From Rhynchopus sp. YZ270_cl-10 (taxonomy: Eukaryota > Euglenozoa > Diplonemea > Diplonemida > Diplonemidae), in the NCBI GenBank assembly GCA_964035575.1, contig OZ037890.1, positions 682,001-746,000 of the forward strand: 64,000 nucleotides of DNA, written 5' to 3'. Below, piece after piece: positions 1-8,636 of this stretch (positions within the stretch are counted from its first letter, which is position 1; every line of letters starts with the position of its first letter). The notes under the pieces are model-generated. The model was not told the DNA's origin. It saw nothing but the letters and a program-made list of their open reading frames with translations, and did no database searches. Made by a program: the position numbers and the translations under genes.

Positions 1-593
1 TTTGATCGGTGCGCAACATTTTTTTTTAAAAATGTTGCGTACCGTGGCTTCGCCAGGAACCTTTGCCATGACTGTCGTTTCTTTTTGTAGATGTCTATAC
101 TAGGAAACGTCTGCACGCTACCGACCTGACATGATTTTTTTGCTTATCCCGCAAAGGTGGGGAACGTGAGATGATATGCAATATGCGAGTGAATGCAGCA
201 GTTTTAACGGTTTACCGGGACATTTTCGCCGGAGGCGAAAAAATGATTTTTGACCACTTAAAGTGCGTAGAGGCGCGTAACGTAACGTAACGTAGCGTCA
301 GCGTTAGTGCTACACACCACACACAACAAGGCCAGGGTTTCCGCCAAGGGGGACCGGGGGGGACCATGGTCCCCCCCAATATTTTTCCCAGAAAAATCCG
401 GATTTTTACAGGGGTTTGGGGGGTACCATGGTCCCCCCTAAGAAAAATGGGTTTTGGAGGTTGTAGATGACCCCCCGTGGTCATGTGACCCCACCGTGCA
501 GAGCATTTGACTCGCTGTGTCAAAAGGAGTGGAAGAAAAGGGGATGGCGAACTCTAAAAAAATAAAAAAGTAGCGTACCGTGCGCCTGCGGCG
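1..593. repeat. Fragment of a dispersed element with GCGTACCGTG-hairpin motifs
   Basis: No gene seen. Positions 37-55 and 573-593 each carry GCGTACCGTG followed by a small GC hairpin with a 3-base loop (TGGC-TTC-GCCA and GCGCC-TGC-GGCGC). The first is preceded by an inverted copy of GCGCAACATTTTT, so 11-43 can fold. The same motif occurs at 16365, 16471, 63002, 63121, 63197 and 63299. The last four are inside the terminal-inverted-repeat element at 61956-63650, so this stretch is probably a relic of that family. Another short hairpin (CGCCGGAGGCG) is at about 227-237. Confidence 0.55.
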
Positions 594-1170
594 CTGTGTT
601 GCTGGCTCTTTGATGTTGATATTATTGATACCATTGATACTTCCGAGCATTGCCCCTTTTAAAAGGAGGCTTCGGCAAGCGACGAGTACATACACTTTCA
701 TTACATGTTCCAACTGCAGCACTGCAATCACTGTGTGGCGCCATACAAGGAAAAAAGCAAATACCATCACCCTCCACTCTCACAAGACCCCTTACCTACC
801 TCTACCAGACAACGCAGCTGTGAAGCTTAGCACGGCTATCTAACCTGGTGCTAAAAAGCCTGGCGCAAAAAAGTTGTGCCAAAGCTGGCAGAGCAGACTT
901 GTCTTTGCTGTCAAGAAGGAGACTCCCACGGTTGTCACACCCTTCGCCTCTCCACTCTGTGGCCTGCAGGGAGGCGCGCGCGAAGCGCGCGACGACCGCT
1001 ATTGCGGGGAGAAAAAAAATTTTGGGGGGTCTTTTTGATGGTCCCCCCCAATTTCTGAAACCCCAAATCCTGGCGGAAACCCTGAAGGCGCGAAAAAAAA
1101 ATTTTTTTCACCTTTTTTTGGCTGGTCCCCCTGGGAGGCCAAACCCCCAGATCCTGCGGGAAGCCCTGGT
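332..1170. repeat. Inverted-repeat-rich non-coding zone
   Basis: The arms contain GGGTTTCCGCCA near 336 and its complement TGGCGGAAACCC near 1070. They also hold several GGTCCCCCC blocks, including a perfect palindrome GGGGGGACCATGGTCCCCCC around 356-376 and a near copy around 417-437. The outer CCAGGG at 332 is matched by CCCTGG near 1165. This looks like a worn foldback element of about 0.8 kb. No target duplication was recognised. Confidence 0.4.
935..1010 (-). repeat. Copy of a 70-bp GC-rich hairpin module
   Basis: Read on the minus strand it contains AGCGGTCGTCGCGCGC, a TTC loop, then GCGCGCGCCTCCCTG and AGAGTGGAGAGGCGAAGG. Two further copies lie on the plus strand at about 15388-15452 and 42470-42530. 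The GCGCGC-TTC-GCGCGC hairpin is intact here. Confidence 0.6.
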
Positions 1171-1344
1171 TAAACACTACAAAAAAAAAACCCCAATCCA
1201 AACCACGGCTTGGATATGAAGGGGGTATTGGGTAATGGTGGGGCTTTTAGCACCACCACCACCCGCACCACCCCCTTCCCACAAAACTATCCTATTCTCA
1301 AAAAGTCTCAAACGCATTTTCCCCTTCAACTTTTCTAACCACCT

Positions 1345-1397
1345 CACCCCCTCTCTCTCTCTCTCTCCTTCTCCTCCTCTCATCCCTCATTTTTCAG
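1345..1397 (+). promoter_or_regulatory. Pyrimidine tract and splice acceptor before the EF-hand gene
   Basis: A long CT-rich tract ends in TTTTTCAG with the AG at 1396-1397, 41 bases before the ATG at 1439. With all genes on one strand and no visible upstream exon, a trans-splice acceptor is the natural reading, but no spliced leader is visible in the window to prove it. Confidence 0.5.
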
Positions 1398-1438
1398 GCC
1401 AAAAAAAAAATACTAATAAAAACTATTCGGATCGTACA

Positions 1439-2497
1439 ATGAGTCTTGACCAAAGAGTCGATGAAGTGCAACGTCGTATACAAAGCATGGTAGAGCTCCG
1501 CAAAGGCTGGGCCGAACCCTATCAACTCAGCCGCGAGCTTCAACGCCTCTTCAAGGTCTACGACAGCGACAACACGGGGACCATGTCTCTCTCAGAGTTC
1601 AACGCTATGCTAGACAAATACCCCATCGGCGCGTCGCAAGCCGAGGTGGAAGCACTGTTCGATAGATACGACCTTAATGACAATGGACTCTTGTCTTTTG
1701 GTGAATTCTCTGACGGCCTTTTTGGAGTGAAAGCATGCCCATTAGCGACACCAGCCTCGAGGAACATCATACAAGACATCCGAAGCGTTCTCATGAAGAG
1801 AACCGACAACAATATGCAAAAACTATCCCGCTGTCTCCGCACAATGGACAGCAACAAATCTGGGGCATTATCCCAGGAAGAACTCCAACGGGGTCTCCAC
1901 CGCTGTGGCTGTGAAATCTCCGACTCCGACATGGCAACCGTCATGACCCTATTTGACACAAACAAAGACGGTTCCGTCTCCTGCACAGAATTTCTCCGGA
2001 CCATCCGAGGCCCCCTTCCAGAACGGAGGAAACTCCTCATACTCCAAGCCTTCCTCTGCCTTGACCGCAACAAAGACGGCAGTATAACTCTCGACGAGCT
2101 AGCGAAGGTGTACGACACCTCACAACACCCTTCTGTCCTTTGCGGACGAAGCTCCGAAGAAGACATTCTAAAGGAGCTAACAGAAAGCTGGGATGGGGAT
2201 GGGAACGCAGTCATCACCATTGCAGAGTTTACAGAATACCAACGGAATGTTTCCGCGTCTATTGACAGTGATGATCACTACGAGCTTCTGATGCGAAACA
2301 CATGGCGGATTCCTGGAGGAGAAGGTGTCTGTGAAAACACTGCCAACCTCCGTGTCTGCGTCACCCACACCAACGGATCGCAGAAGATCTATGCATTGGA
2401 GAACAGCCTCAGCATCAAACCCACAGACACCTCCAAGATAAAGGCGAGACTCCTCAAGCAAGGGGTCGAATCTATTAAGCAAATTCACATTGCCTAA
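1439..2497 (+). CDS. Six-EF-hand calcium-binding protein (calcyphosine-like)
   Basis: Encodes 352 residues with six EF-hand loops starting at about D42, D78, D137, D173, D209 and D252, each with acidic positions 1, 3, 5 and 12 mostly kept. Loops 2 to 6 are the most canonical. The C-terminal part (NTANLRVCVTHTNG) resembles the tail of calcyphosine-like proteins of flagellated protists, so a calcium sensor, possibly flagellar, is likely; the location is inference. The frame stays open upstream to 1235, but the added residues would translate the pyrimidine tract and AG acceptor, so the ATG at 1439 is chosen. It is the first gene of the + strand run and its codons favour C and G at third positions. 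Confidence 0.88.
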   Translation: MSLDQRVDEVQRRIQSMVELRKGWAEPYQLSRELQRLFKVYDSDNTGTMSLSEFNAMLDKYPIGASQAEVEALFDRYDLNDNGLLSFGEFSDGLFGVKACPLATPASRNIIQDIRSVLMKRTDNNMQKLSRCLRTMDSNKSGALSQEELQRGLHRCGCEISDSDMATVMTLFDTNKDGSVSCTEFLRTIRGPLPERRKLLILQAFLCLDRNKDGSITLDELAKVYDTSQHPSVLCGRSSEEDILKELTESWDGDGNAVITIAEFTEYQRNVSASIDSDDHYELLMRNTWRIPGGEGVCENTANLRVCVTHTNGSQKIYALENSLSIKPTDTSKIKARLLKQGVESIKQIHIA

Positions 2498-2880
2498 AAA
2501 GGAAAGTGGGGATTGCACAACGTGTGGCAACACAAACCGAGGCAACTACACTGCTCCAACAATTTATCAAAGAAAAAGCAATTACACCACCATCCTTCCC
2601 CCAAAAAAAGATCTACTTCCGTAGACTAAAATACACCCTTTTCTTTTTACACAAAATCAACGATTTTTTTTTGTATTTTTTTGTCCAAAAAACATCTCTT
2701 CTATCCAAAAAAAAACACTAAAAAAGGGCAAAAAAAATACTGAGATGATCCAATTCTCATGATATGACTAAATTTCACTTTTTTTTTAAAATTTGAGACA
2801 CACGAGCTAACCGGATGATACCAACCTCTTGCAAGCATTCATTTCATTACGATACGGAGCCACCTCACGGAGCTGCGCTT
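2498..2880. other. Intergenic, with one short A-rich repeat module
   Basis: Just after the stop codon, about 2505-2572 matches the module GTGGxxATTGCACAAC...GGCAACTACACTNCTCCAA...TTATCAAA, also found at about 41388, 50716 and (partly) 29370. The remainder is homopolymer-rich and shows no coding sequence. Confidence 0.5.
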
Positions 2881-2897
2881 TCTTCTTTTTTTTTTAG
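2881..2897 (+). promoter_or_regulatory. Pyrimidine tract and splice acceptor before the ankyrin gene
   Basis: A near-uninterrupted T/C run ends in TTTAG (AG at 2896-2897), 27 bases before the ATG at 2925. The layout is the same as at the other genes of the run. Confidence 0.5.
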
Positions 2898-2924
2898 TAC
2901 GTTTTTCCACCTCTTTACTTCCAA

Positions 2925-4046
2925 ATGGACCTGGACGAACCTTCCGAGGCAGTATTGGAGGCTGCAGCCTTGGGTGCGGGGGAGGTGTTAGAGGGGTTGT
3001 TGGGCAACACCACCACCGCCACCACCTCTTCTTCTTCCCCTTCCCCCGCAATATTCGCTCCAATCCGAGGGGTGACGCCACTTCTCGCAGCACTGCGCAA
3101 CAATCATACTGACTGTGCCATTGCACTTCTTAGATCCGGATGTGGTTCAGATACTATGGGGGGTAGTGGTGCCACGCCGCTCGCTGTCGCAGTTATACAG
3201 CATAACGTAGCTGCAACAGCAGCGCTTCTCATGGCAGGGGCGGCGACAGAACAGTGTCTTCACGACGGTGCATCGCCTCTCTTCCTTGCAGGGCTCTATG
3301 GGTTCACGCAGTGTCTCGCATTGTTGCTTCTCTTTGGTGCGAATCCGGATTGTCCTCGACATGATGGGTTGACCCCTCTTATGGTTGCGGCCATCCAAGG
3401 GCATAGTAGGGTGTTGGCGATGCTCGCAAGGCATGGGGTGGATCTCAGTTATTGCACAGAGTTTGGGGAAACCGCGCTTCTTCTTGCTGCGCAGTGTGGT
3501 GAGGCGCGTTGTGTGCATACCCTGTTGACAGCTGGCGCGGAGGTCGATGAGAAGAACGTAGAAGGAATGACGGCACTGCATGCTGCAGCGTATTCAGGGC
3601 ATGTGGACTGTGTCGTGGTGCTCTGTGAGCATGGAGCGGACGTTAATATATTTGACTTTGTTTCCGAGACGCCTCTCTTTCACGCAATACAAGGGGGAGT
3701 GCCCGGTGCAGTCGCAGCGCTGCTCACTGCAGGGGCGGACCCTGGGCTGGCAAGTCGTGGTGTGGTGTTGCCTCTATTTGCAGCAGTATCAACAGGGGTG
3801 GGTGAGGTGGTGCGGATACTGTGTCGTGGGGGTGCAGATGCAAACGCGGCACGTCATGACACCGCAACACCTCTGTTCATGGCAGCGCAGATGGGGCACC
3901 CCGAATGCGTGCGAGCACTTCTTCGAGCGGGTGCATGTGCGACAGACACAGTTCGTGGGATGACCCCACGAAAAATAGCAGCCTTCTGTGGGCACACCTC
4001 CTGCGTCGCAGTGTTTTTGAATTGGAATTTGCGCAAAGAAAGGTGA
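2925..4046 (+). CDS. Ankyrin-repeat protein
   Basis: Encodes 373 residues, almost entirely ankyrin repeats. About ten units of 33 residues can be followed from residue 45 to the end, with recurring G-x-TPL-x-A-A, A-L-L-x-x-GA-x and DVN-type turns. Examples are DGLTPLMVAAIQGH, EGMTALHAAAYSGH and DTATPLFMAAQMGH. There is no signal peptide, membrane segment or second domain. The repeats form a protein-binding solenoid, and the partner cannot be told. The final repeat runs to the C-terminus, so the gene looks complete. It lies 427 bases after the EF-hand gene on the same strand. Confidence 0.9.
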   Translation: MDLDEPSEAVLEAAALGAGEVLEGLLGNTTTATTSSSSPSPAIFAPIRGVTPLLAALRNNHTDCAIALLRSGCGSDTMGGSGATPLAVAVIQHNVAATAALLMAGAATEQCLHDGASPLFLAGLYGFTQCLALLLLFGANPDCPRHDGLTPLMVAAIQGHSRVLAMLARHGVDLSYCTEFGETALLLAAQCGEARCVHTLLTAGAEVDEKNVEGMTALHAAAYSGHVDCVVVLCEHGADVNIFDFVSETPLFHAIQGGVPGAVAALLTAGADPGLASRGVVLPLFAAVSTGVGEVVRILCRGGADANAARHDTATPLFMAAQMGHPECVRALLRAGACATDTVRGMTPRKIAAFCGHTSCVAVFLNWNLRKER

Positions 4047-4292
4047 GGTGCTAGGTGCTGCAGTGGAGAGGGTTTATCGGGTTTGCTAATGTGGGGGGAA
4101 TCCGGGGGGGGGGTTTTTTGAAGACCTTACCGTGAGTTCTCAAATTGGATATTTTTTTTAGATTTTGATCAAAAAAAAAAGGGGGTGTTTCTTTTTGAAT
4201 TTTTCTCCCGCGCATCTCTTGGCTGCTTTTTCTTCAACACCACGACAGATTTTTTTGCACATTTTTTTTTTGCGTCGGATAAAAAGAAGTAA

Positions 4293-5825
4293 ATGATGCG
4301 TCATTTGGCGATGTTAGCTGTGGCCTGTACACTGTGCTGCAGCGAGGTGGCAGGGCTCAGCATCCCTGGTGACTGCACGGTGCTGCCCGCTTCTGGGTCG
4401 CAGACACACAAAGAAGGCTCGTCGCAGTACTCTAACAACGAAGACTTGTGCTGGCAGGTGCCTGCATGCGGGACAGGGTACGAGGTGACGGTGTCGTTCT
4501 CGGCGTTCAATGTTGAGTCTGGGTACGACTTTGTGACGGTGTGGGGGGACAACGGGGCGGGTGCGTACAGCCAGGTGTCGCGCACGTCTGGGACGAGTGC
4601 CCCTGCAGATGCGAAGAACGGGGCACACGCAATGGCGGTGCAGTTCAAGTCTGACTACAGTGTGACGCGTGCCGGGTTCACGTTTGCGTGGAGCTGTGTT
4701 GCGACGGGTACGCCGCCACCCACACCTGTGCCCACGGCAGTGCCCACCTCTGAGCCTGTGCCGGCGCCGGTGTGCCCGCCACGTGTGCGCCACGCGTGGT
4801 CGCAGCTGTCGTGTGCGGATCGTGAGCACTACATTGCGGCTGTGGCGGCACTGAAGACGCAGAAGCGGTCTGTGTACGATGCTATTGAGATGTCGCATGT
4901 GACCAACGCAGGGATCGCACACTCGACGTCTGCGTTCCTGCCGTGGCACAGGTGGTTTGTGCTCGGGTACGAGAACGCCCTGCGGTCGCTGCCTGGGTTC
5001 GAGTGTGTGACGGTGCCGTACTGGGACTGGGAGGCGGACATCCCCCTGCAGACGTGTGTGTGGAAGACAAAGACGTTTGGGCCGACAAACCCGACCGCAA
5101 CGACCGACGCAATGAACTGTGTGGACAAGGGTGTGGCTGCAGGGTGGACCACGACGCAGCCGGGGAACCCATGCCTGAAGCGCAGCAGCCCGATCTTTGG
5201 TGGTGGTCCATACGGGGCGGCGAACGTGGCGATGCAGGTTGTGAAAGCAGACTTCGCGTCCTTCAGTGCATCGTACGAGGGGGGTGCACATCAGTCTGTG
5301 CACTCGTACATTGGGGAGACGATGACGTCGGACTGGAGCCCTGCAGACCCGCTGTTCTTCCTGCACCACGCAAACATCGACAGAACGTACGCCCTGTGGC
5401 AGGACTACCACGGCTACAGCGCCGTTGCTGCGGGGAGCCTGACGACAACACACTACGAGGCGAGGTACCATGACGGGAATGTGGCAGATGTGGCACTCGA
5501 CGCCATCCTGCCCTTTGCGCACGACGCCACGGGCACAACGAGCGAGTACTTCGCTGGAAGCATTAGCGTTCGCAGCCTGCACAACATTCAGGACATGCCT
5601 GGGGACAGTGCGAACAGCTACACCTACGGGGTCGACGGGCTGGCACGCTTTGTGGTATCTGAGTACACTACACCTGTGGGGGGCTGGACGTGGCTGGAGG
5701 AGGCGTCAACTGCACTCACCCCTGTCCTTTGCTGTGGTGACGGCACCGTTGACGACGGTGAGCAGTGCGACGACGGGAACACCGTTGAGGGGGACGGCTG
5801 CTCCGCCACGTGCATGAGCACATGA
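4293..5825 (+). CDS. Secreted CUB-tyrosinase with a C-terminal DUF4215-type Cys repeat
   Basis: Encodes 510 residues. Residues 1-21 form a signal peptide. Residues about 28-135 form a CUB domain (YDFVTVW and FTFAWSC typical), followed by a Pro/Thr linker at 140-160. A type-3 copper domain follows. Copper site A uses H202 or a near neighbour, H210 and H219 (AHSTSAFLPWHRW). Copper site B uses HQSVH (H333, H337) and the HH pair at 358-359 in PLFFLHHANIDR. All six histidines appear present, so the enzyme should oxidise phenols. The tail (about 480-507, CGDGTVDDGEQCDDGNTVEGDGC) is one DUF4215-type disulfide repeat. Such proteins act outside the cell or in secretory vesicles. An AG at 4247-4248 precedes the start. 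The closest alternative is a hemocyanin-like or catechol-oxidase activity. Confidence 0.9.
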   Translation: MMRHLAMLAVACTLCCSEVAGLSIPGDCTVLPASGSQTHKEGSSQYSNNEDLCWQVPACGTGYEVTVSFSAFNVESGYDFVTVWGDNGAGAYSQVSRTSGTSAPADAKNGAHAMAVQFKSDYSVTRAGFTFAWSCVATGTPPPTPVPTAVPTSEPVPAPVCPPRVRHAWSQLSCADREHYIAAVAALKTQKRSVYDAIEMSHVTNAGIAHSTSAFLPWHRWFVLGYENALRSLPGFECVTVPYWDWEADIPLQTCVWKTKTFGPTNPTATTDAMNCVDKGVAAGWTTTQPGNPCLKRSSPIFGGGPYGAANVAMQVVKADFASFSASYEGGAHQSVHSYIGETMTSDWSPADPLFFLHHANIDRTYALWQDYHGYSAVAAGSLTTTHYEARYHDGNVADVALDAILPFAHDATGTTSEYFAGSISVRSLHNIQDMPGDSANSYTYGVDGLARFVVSEYTTPVGGWTWLEEASTALTPVLCCGDGTVDDGEQCDDGNTVEGDGCSATCMST

Positions 5826-7038
5826 GGCTGAGTCTTTCTTACGGGGTGCGTCTGCTGCCTAACATGATTGTGCGGTTGTGAACCGCCTCCGTTCTCTTAC
5901 GGTACAGACCACTCACGTCCCACCCTTTGCATGAACTCGACTGATATGCGTTTTAGCACGTTTCAACTACCAAGTACCTCTACTCTTTTTGCTGTTTTCT
6001 AAAATATTCTTTGGTAACACCCCACACCATGTTTCCCTTCCCCATTCTGGAAACGTACCAATTTGGTGTGGTTTCATCCCCCCAACCAACCCACCTGCCT
6101 AGGGCACTGCCCACTCGTGTTGGGTGCTGCTGTTTGGGAAGGCGTCTGTTTTGTAAAGTAATGTGATTGCACTCATATTTTCACATATTTGCACAGAGCG
6201 TCCTCTCTGCAACAGCATGTCCTTTGCACACAAGGGGTTGTTTTGTCCGTTTGTCTGTTGAGAATTACAAAGTGTGTTTTGTTGATACCAACGACAGACG
6301 TCGACATCCCCCATGTGTGTGGACTCAGGTGTGTTTACGGTTGCATCCTTTCTTGTCTGATGTTATCAGGCTTAAAAAAAGATATATATTTTTCCATTCG
6401 GTTAGCCTCGTCTTGGTCTTAGTGAGACTAGCTGGGTGTGTGTCGCTGCAACCTTTTTATTTCCCTTAGGTGCAGCTATTTTTGATGATTTATCTTAGGT
6501 TGACTACTCGCCAAAGGCTTATTGTATCACCTTATAAGCCATTTCTTATTTTCCCCCACATTGTTGCGTGTGTTGTGTCATGTGCACCATTCTTCTACGG
6601 TTCCCCTCTTCCTCGAAGACAGATGCAGGTGTCCATTGAGGCACAGAGCGTCTTCTCACTACAGAAAGGAAGGAAGGTGTGTATTGAAGGTGTTCATGTG
6701 TGTGATTGTTTTTTTTTCTTTCGTGTTATTATTTGGAAGAAGGGTGTGTAACTAACTACGGTGGGGCGTAGACCCGTCCGACGAATTTTTCTTTTATCAT
6801 ACCAGTGCCTGCGTCCGGCGGTGAATGGTGAGGCGTTTGCACTTTCAACTTTTCTTTTATTGTTTTGTCTGTTTCTGTGTCCTTCGCGTACACAAACGAC
6901 ACTGTCGCTGGTGGGAGGCACGACATCGCTTTTTCTATTTGCTTTTCAACATCTGGACTCCTCCCCCGCTTACGTTTGTATTGCTCAATAATCTACGCTA
7001 CACCACCCAGTCCCATTCCCTTCAACACCACCCACAAC
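5826..7038. other. Intergenic, 1.2 kb, with one repeat module near the end
   Basis: No coding sequence supported. About 6797-6870 carries the module GTGCCTGCGTCC...GGTGAGGCGTTTGCACTTTCAACTTTTC, also seen at about 15140, 36772 and 43037. AT-rich pyrimidine stretches precede the acceptor of the protease gene (AG at 7039-7040). Confidence 0.5.
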
Positions 7039-7063
7039 AGCCACATCTACCAACCAACCAACC

Positions 7064-8032
7064 ATGAAGACCGCTCTGTCTGTGCTCGCCATGGCGGCAG
7101 CCTCGACTGCCCTGCCCGCGTCGTACGTGGAGATGAACGAGGGCCTCCTGTGGGCCAACTTCAAGCAGACCTACAACAAGCAGTACAGCGGTGCTGACGA
7201 GTCTGCCCGCCGTGCCGTCTTCAAGAAGAACATGCTGAAGGCTGCTGAGCGTGAGGCCGGATCCAAGACCGGAGTCCGCCACGGAATGAACCAGTTCACC
7301 GACCTGACTGAGGAGGAGTTCAAGGCGTACCACACCCTGAGCGTGCCCGCCAAGGAGTCCCCGAAGAAGCAGTACACCGAGTCCCAGGTCCTGAAGGTGA
7401 AGGCCGACTCCGTGGACTGGAGGACCCAGAACCGTGTGACCCACGTGAAGAACCAGGCACAGTGCGGATCGTGCTGGGCATTCTCCTCGACCGGAGGAAT
7501 TGAGGGACAGTGGTCGAAGGACAACACCCTGACCTCGGTGTCCGAGCAGGAGCTTGTGTCGTGCGACAAGGTCGACGCCGGATGCAACGGAGGTCTGATG
7601 GACAACGCGTTCCAGTGGCTTCTGGACAACCACAACGGAGAGATCGTGACTGAGGAGGCCTACCCGTACACCAGCGGAGGAGGAATCACCGGAAGCTGCA
7701 AGTACGAGTCGTCGATGAAGGTCGGCTCCACCATCACCAGCTTCAAGGACCTTGCCCACGACGAGGACGAGATGGCGACCTGGATGATGACCAACGGACC
7801 CATCTCGATCGCCGTCGACGCCACCTCGTGGCAGACGTACCAGGGTGGAGTGATGGACAACTGCGAGTCCCGCCAGCTTGACCACGGAGTCCTCGCCGTC
7901 GGAGTGACCCCCGACTACTGGATCGTCAAGAACTCCTGGGCATCTGGCTGGGGAGAGTCTGGATACATCCGCCTTGCCCGTGGCACCAACCAGTGCCTCC
8001 TCAAGAACTCCCCGTGCCACCCGGTTGTCTGA
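7064..8032 (+). CDS. Cathepsin-L-type cysteine protease (brucipain/cruzipain-like, family C1A)
   Basis: Encodes 322 residues: signal peptide (1-19), I29 inhibitory prodomain (about 28-92, with GMNQFTDLTEEEF) and a C1A peptidase from about residue 113. The oxyanion Gln131, catalytic Cys137 (QCGSCWAFS), His274 (LDHGV) and Asn290 (KNSW) are all present. Stretches such as GCNGGLMDNAFQW, AVDATSW and GTNQCL match trypanosomatid lysosomal proteases better than animal or plant cathepsins. It lacks the C-terminal extension seen in many kinetoplastid versions. Expected to work in lysosomes or phagosomes. Codon use is very biased (C/G-ending codons, but GGA for glycine), which suggests high expression. 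An AG lies 24 bases before the ATG. Confidence 0.95.
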   Translation: MKTALSVLAMAAASTALPASYVEMNEGLLWANFKQTYNKQYSGADESARRAVFKKNMLKAAEREAGSKTGVRHGMNQFTDLTEEEFKAYHTLSVPAKESPKKQYTESQVLKVKADSVDWRTQNRVTHVKNQAQCGSCWAFSSTGGIEGQWSKDNTLTSVSEQELVSCDKVDAGCNGGLMDNAFQWLLDNHNGEIVTEEAYPYTSGGGITGSCKYESSMKVGSTITSFKDLAHDEDEMATWMMTNGPISIAVDATSWQTYQGGVMDNCESRQLDHGVLAVGVTPDYWIVKNSWASGWGESGYIRLARGTNQCLLKNSPCHPVV

Positions 8033-8575
8033 GTCTGAGTAGCGGGGGCGTGTTGCACACCTGTGGCACACACCTTACCTGCACATGACGGATGCAGCAT
8101 CCACAAAAATGTTATTATTTGTTCCCCCCGTTTTCCCCAGACTGCTTTGGTTCCTTATGCTTTGTGCATGCACACATAACAGAACCCAAACGAACCCCCT
8201 GCCACTCCCCCCCTGGCATGCGGGCACTGCCAAAACGATTTTATGAATTCCGTTCTTCCCTTTTTCCTTTCGAGTGTACCACACAGCGAATAGGGACCAC
8301 GCCAATGTTTGCGTCCCGACTGTGTGTTTGTGTAAAGATTATGTGTACGACTGTGAGACACATTTCTTTGTTTCTATTATCCCCCCCTCTATTTTTTAGA
8401 TGCACACCACATGGACACCCTGCATCTACCAAAAAAACCCCCCTTTTTTTCTTTATCCCCTGGAACAACGGACACAACGAAAACCACATTCCCCCCCCCC
8501 CCTCCCCCACCTTTTTTTCTCCCCCCTCCCTCTCACTCCCCTTCGAACCTCCTCTCACTCTTAACAGACCTTTTC
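8033..8575. other. Intergenic, pyrimidine-rich
   Basis: No gene or clear repeat until about 8576. The last 130 bases are a dense C/T tract leading into the next gene's acceptor. Confidence 0.45.
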
Positions 8576-8623
8576 CAGAGGCTTAGGTTCATCTTCTCAA
8601 TATTTTTTCTCAAAACAATGTAG
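8576..8623 (+). promoter_or_regulatory. Half copy of the hairpin repeat forming the splice-acceptor region
   Basis: GAGGCTTAGGTTCATCTT at about 8578-8595 is the right half of the dispersed hairpin repeat (best copy 50028-50080). It runs straight into a T/C tract and ends in a TAG at 8621-8623, 13 bases before the ATG of the next gene. The repeat may supply the pyrimidine tract used for splicing. Confidence 0.45.
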
Positions 8624-8636
8624 GTGAGAAAGGCAA

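Noticed and set aside
1235-1438. Upstream extension of the EF-hand frame
   Set aside because: It translates the pyrimidine tract and splice acceptor; low-complexity Pro/Ser sequence.
4314-5582. 422-codon minus-strand frame over the tyrosinase gene
   Set aside because: A shadow of the strongly coding plus strand, rich in Arg, His and Val as expected from reversed GC-rich codons.
7022-8071. 349-codon minus-strand frame over the protease gene
   Set aside because: Shadow of a gene with extreme codon bias; no domain seen.
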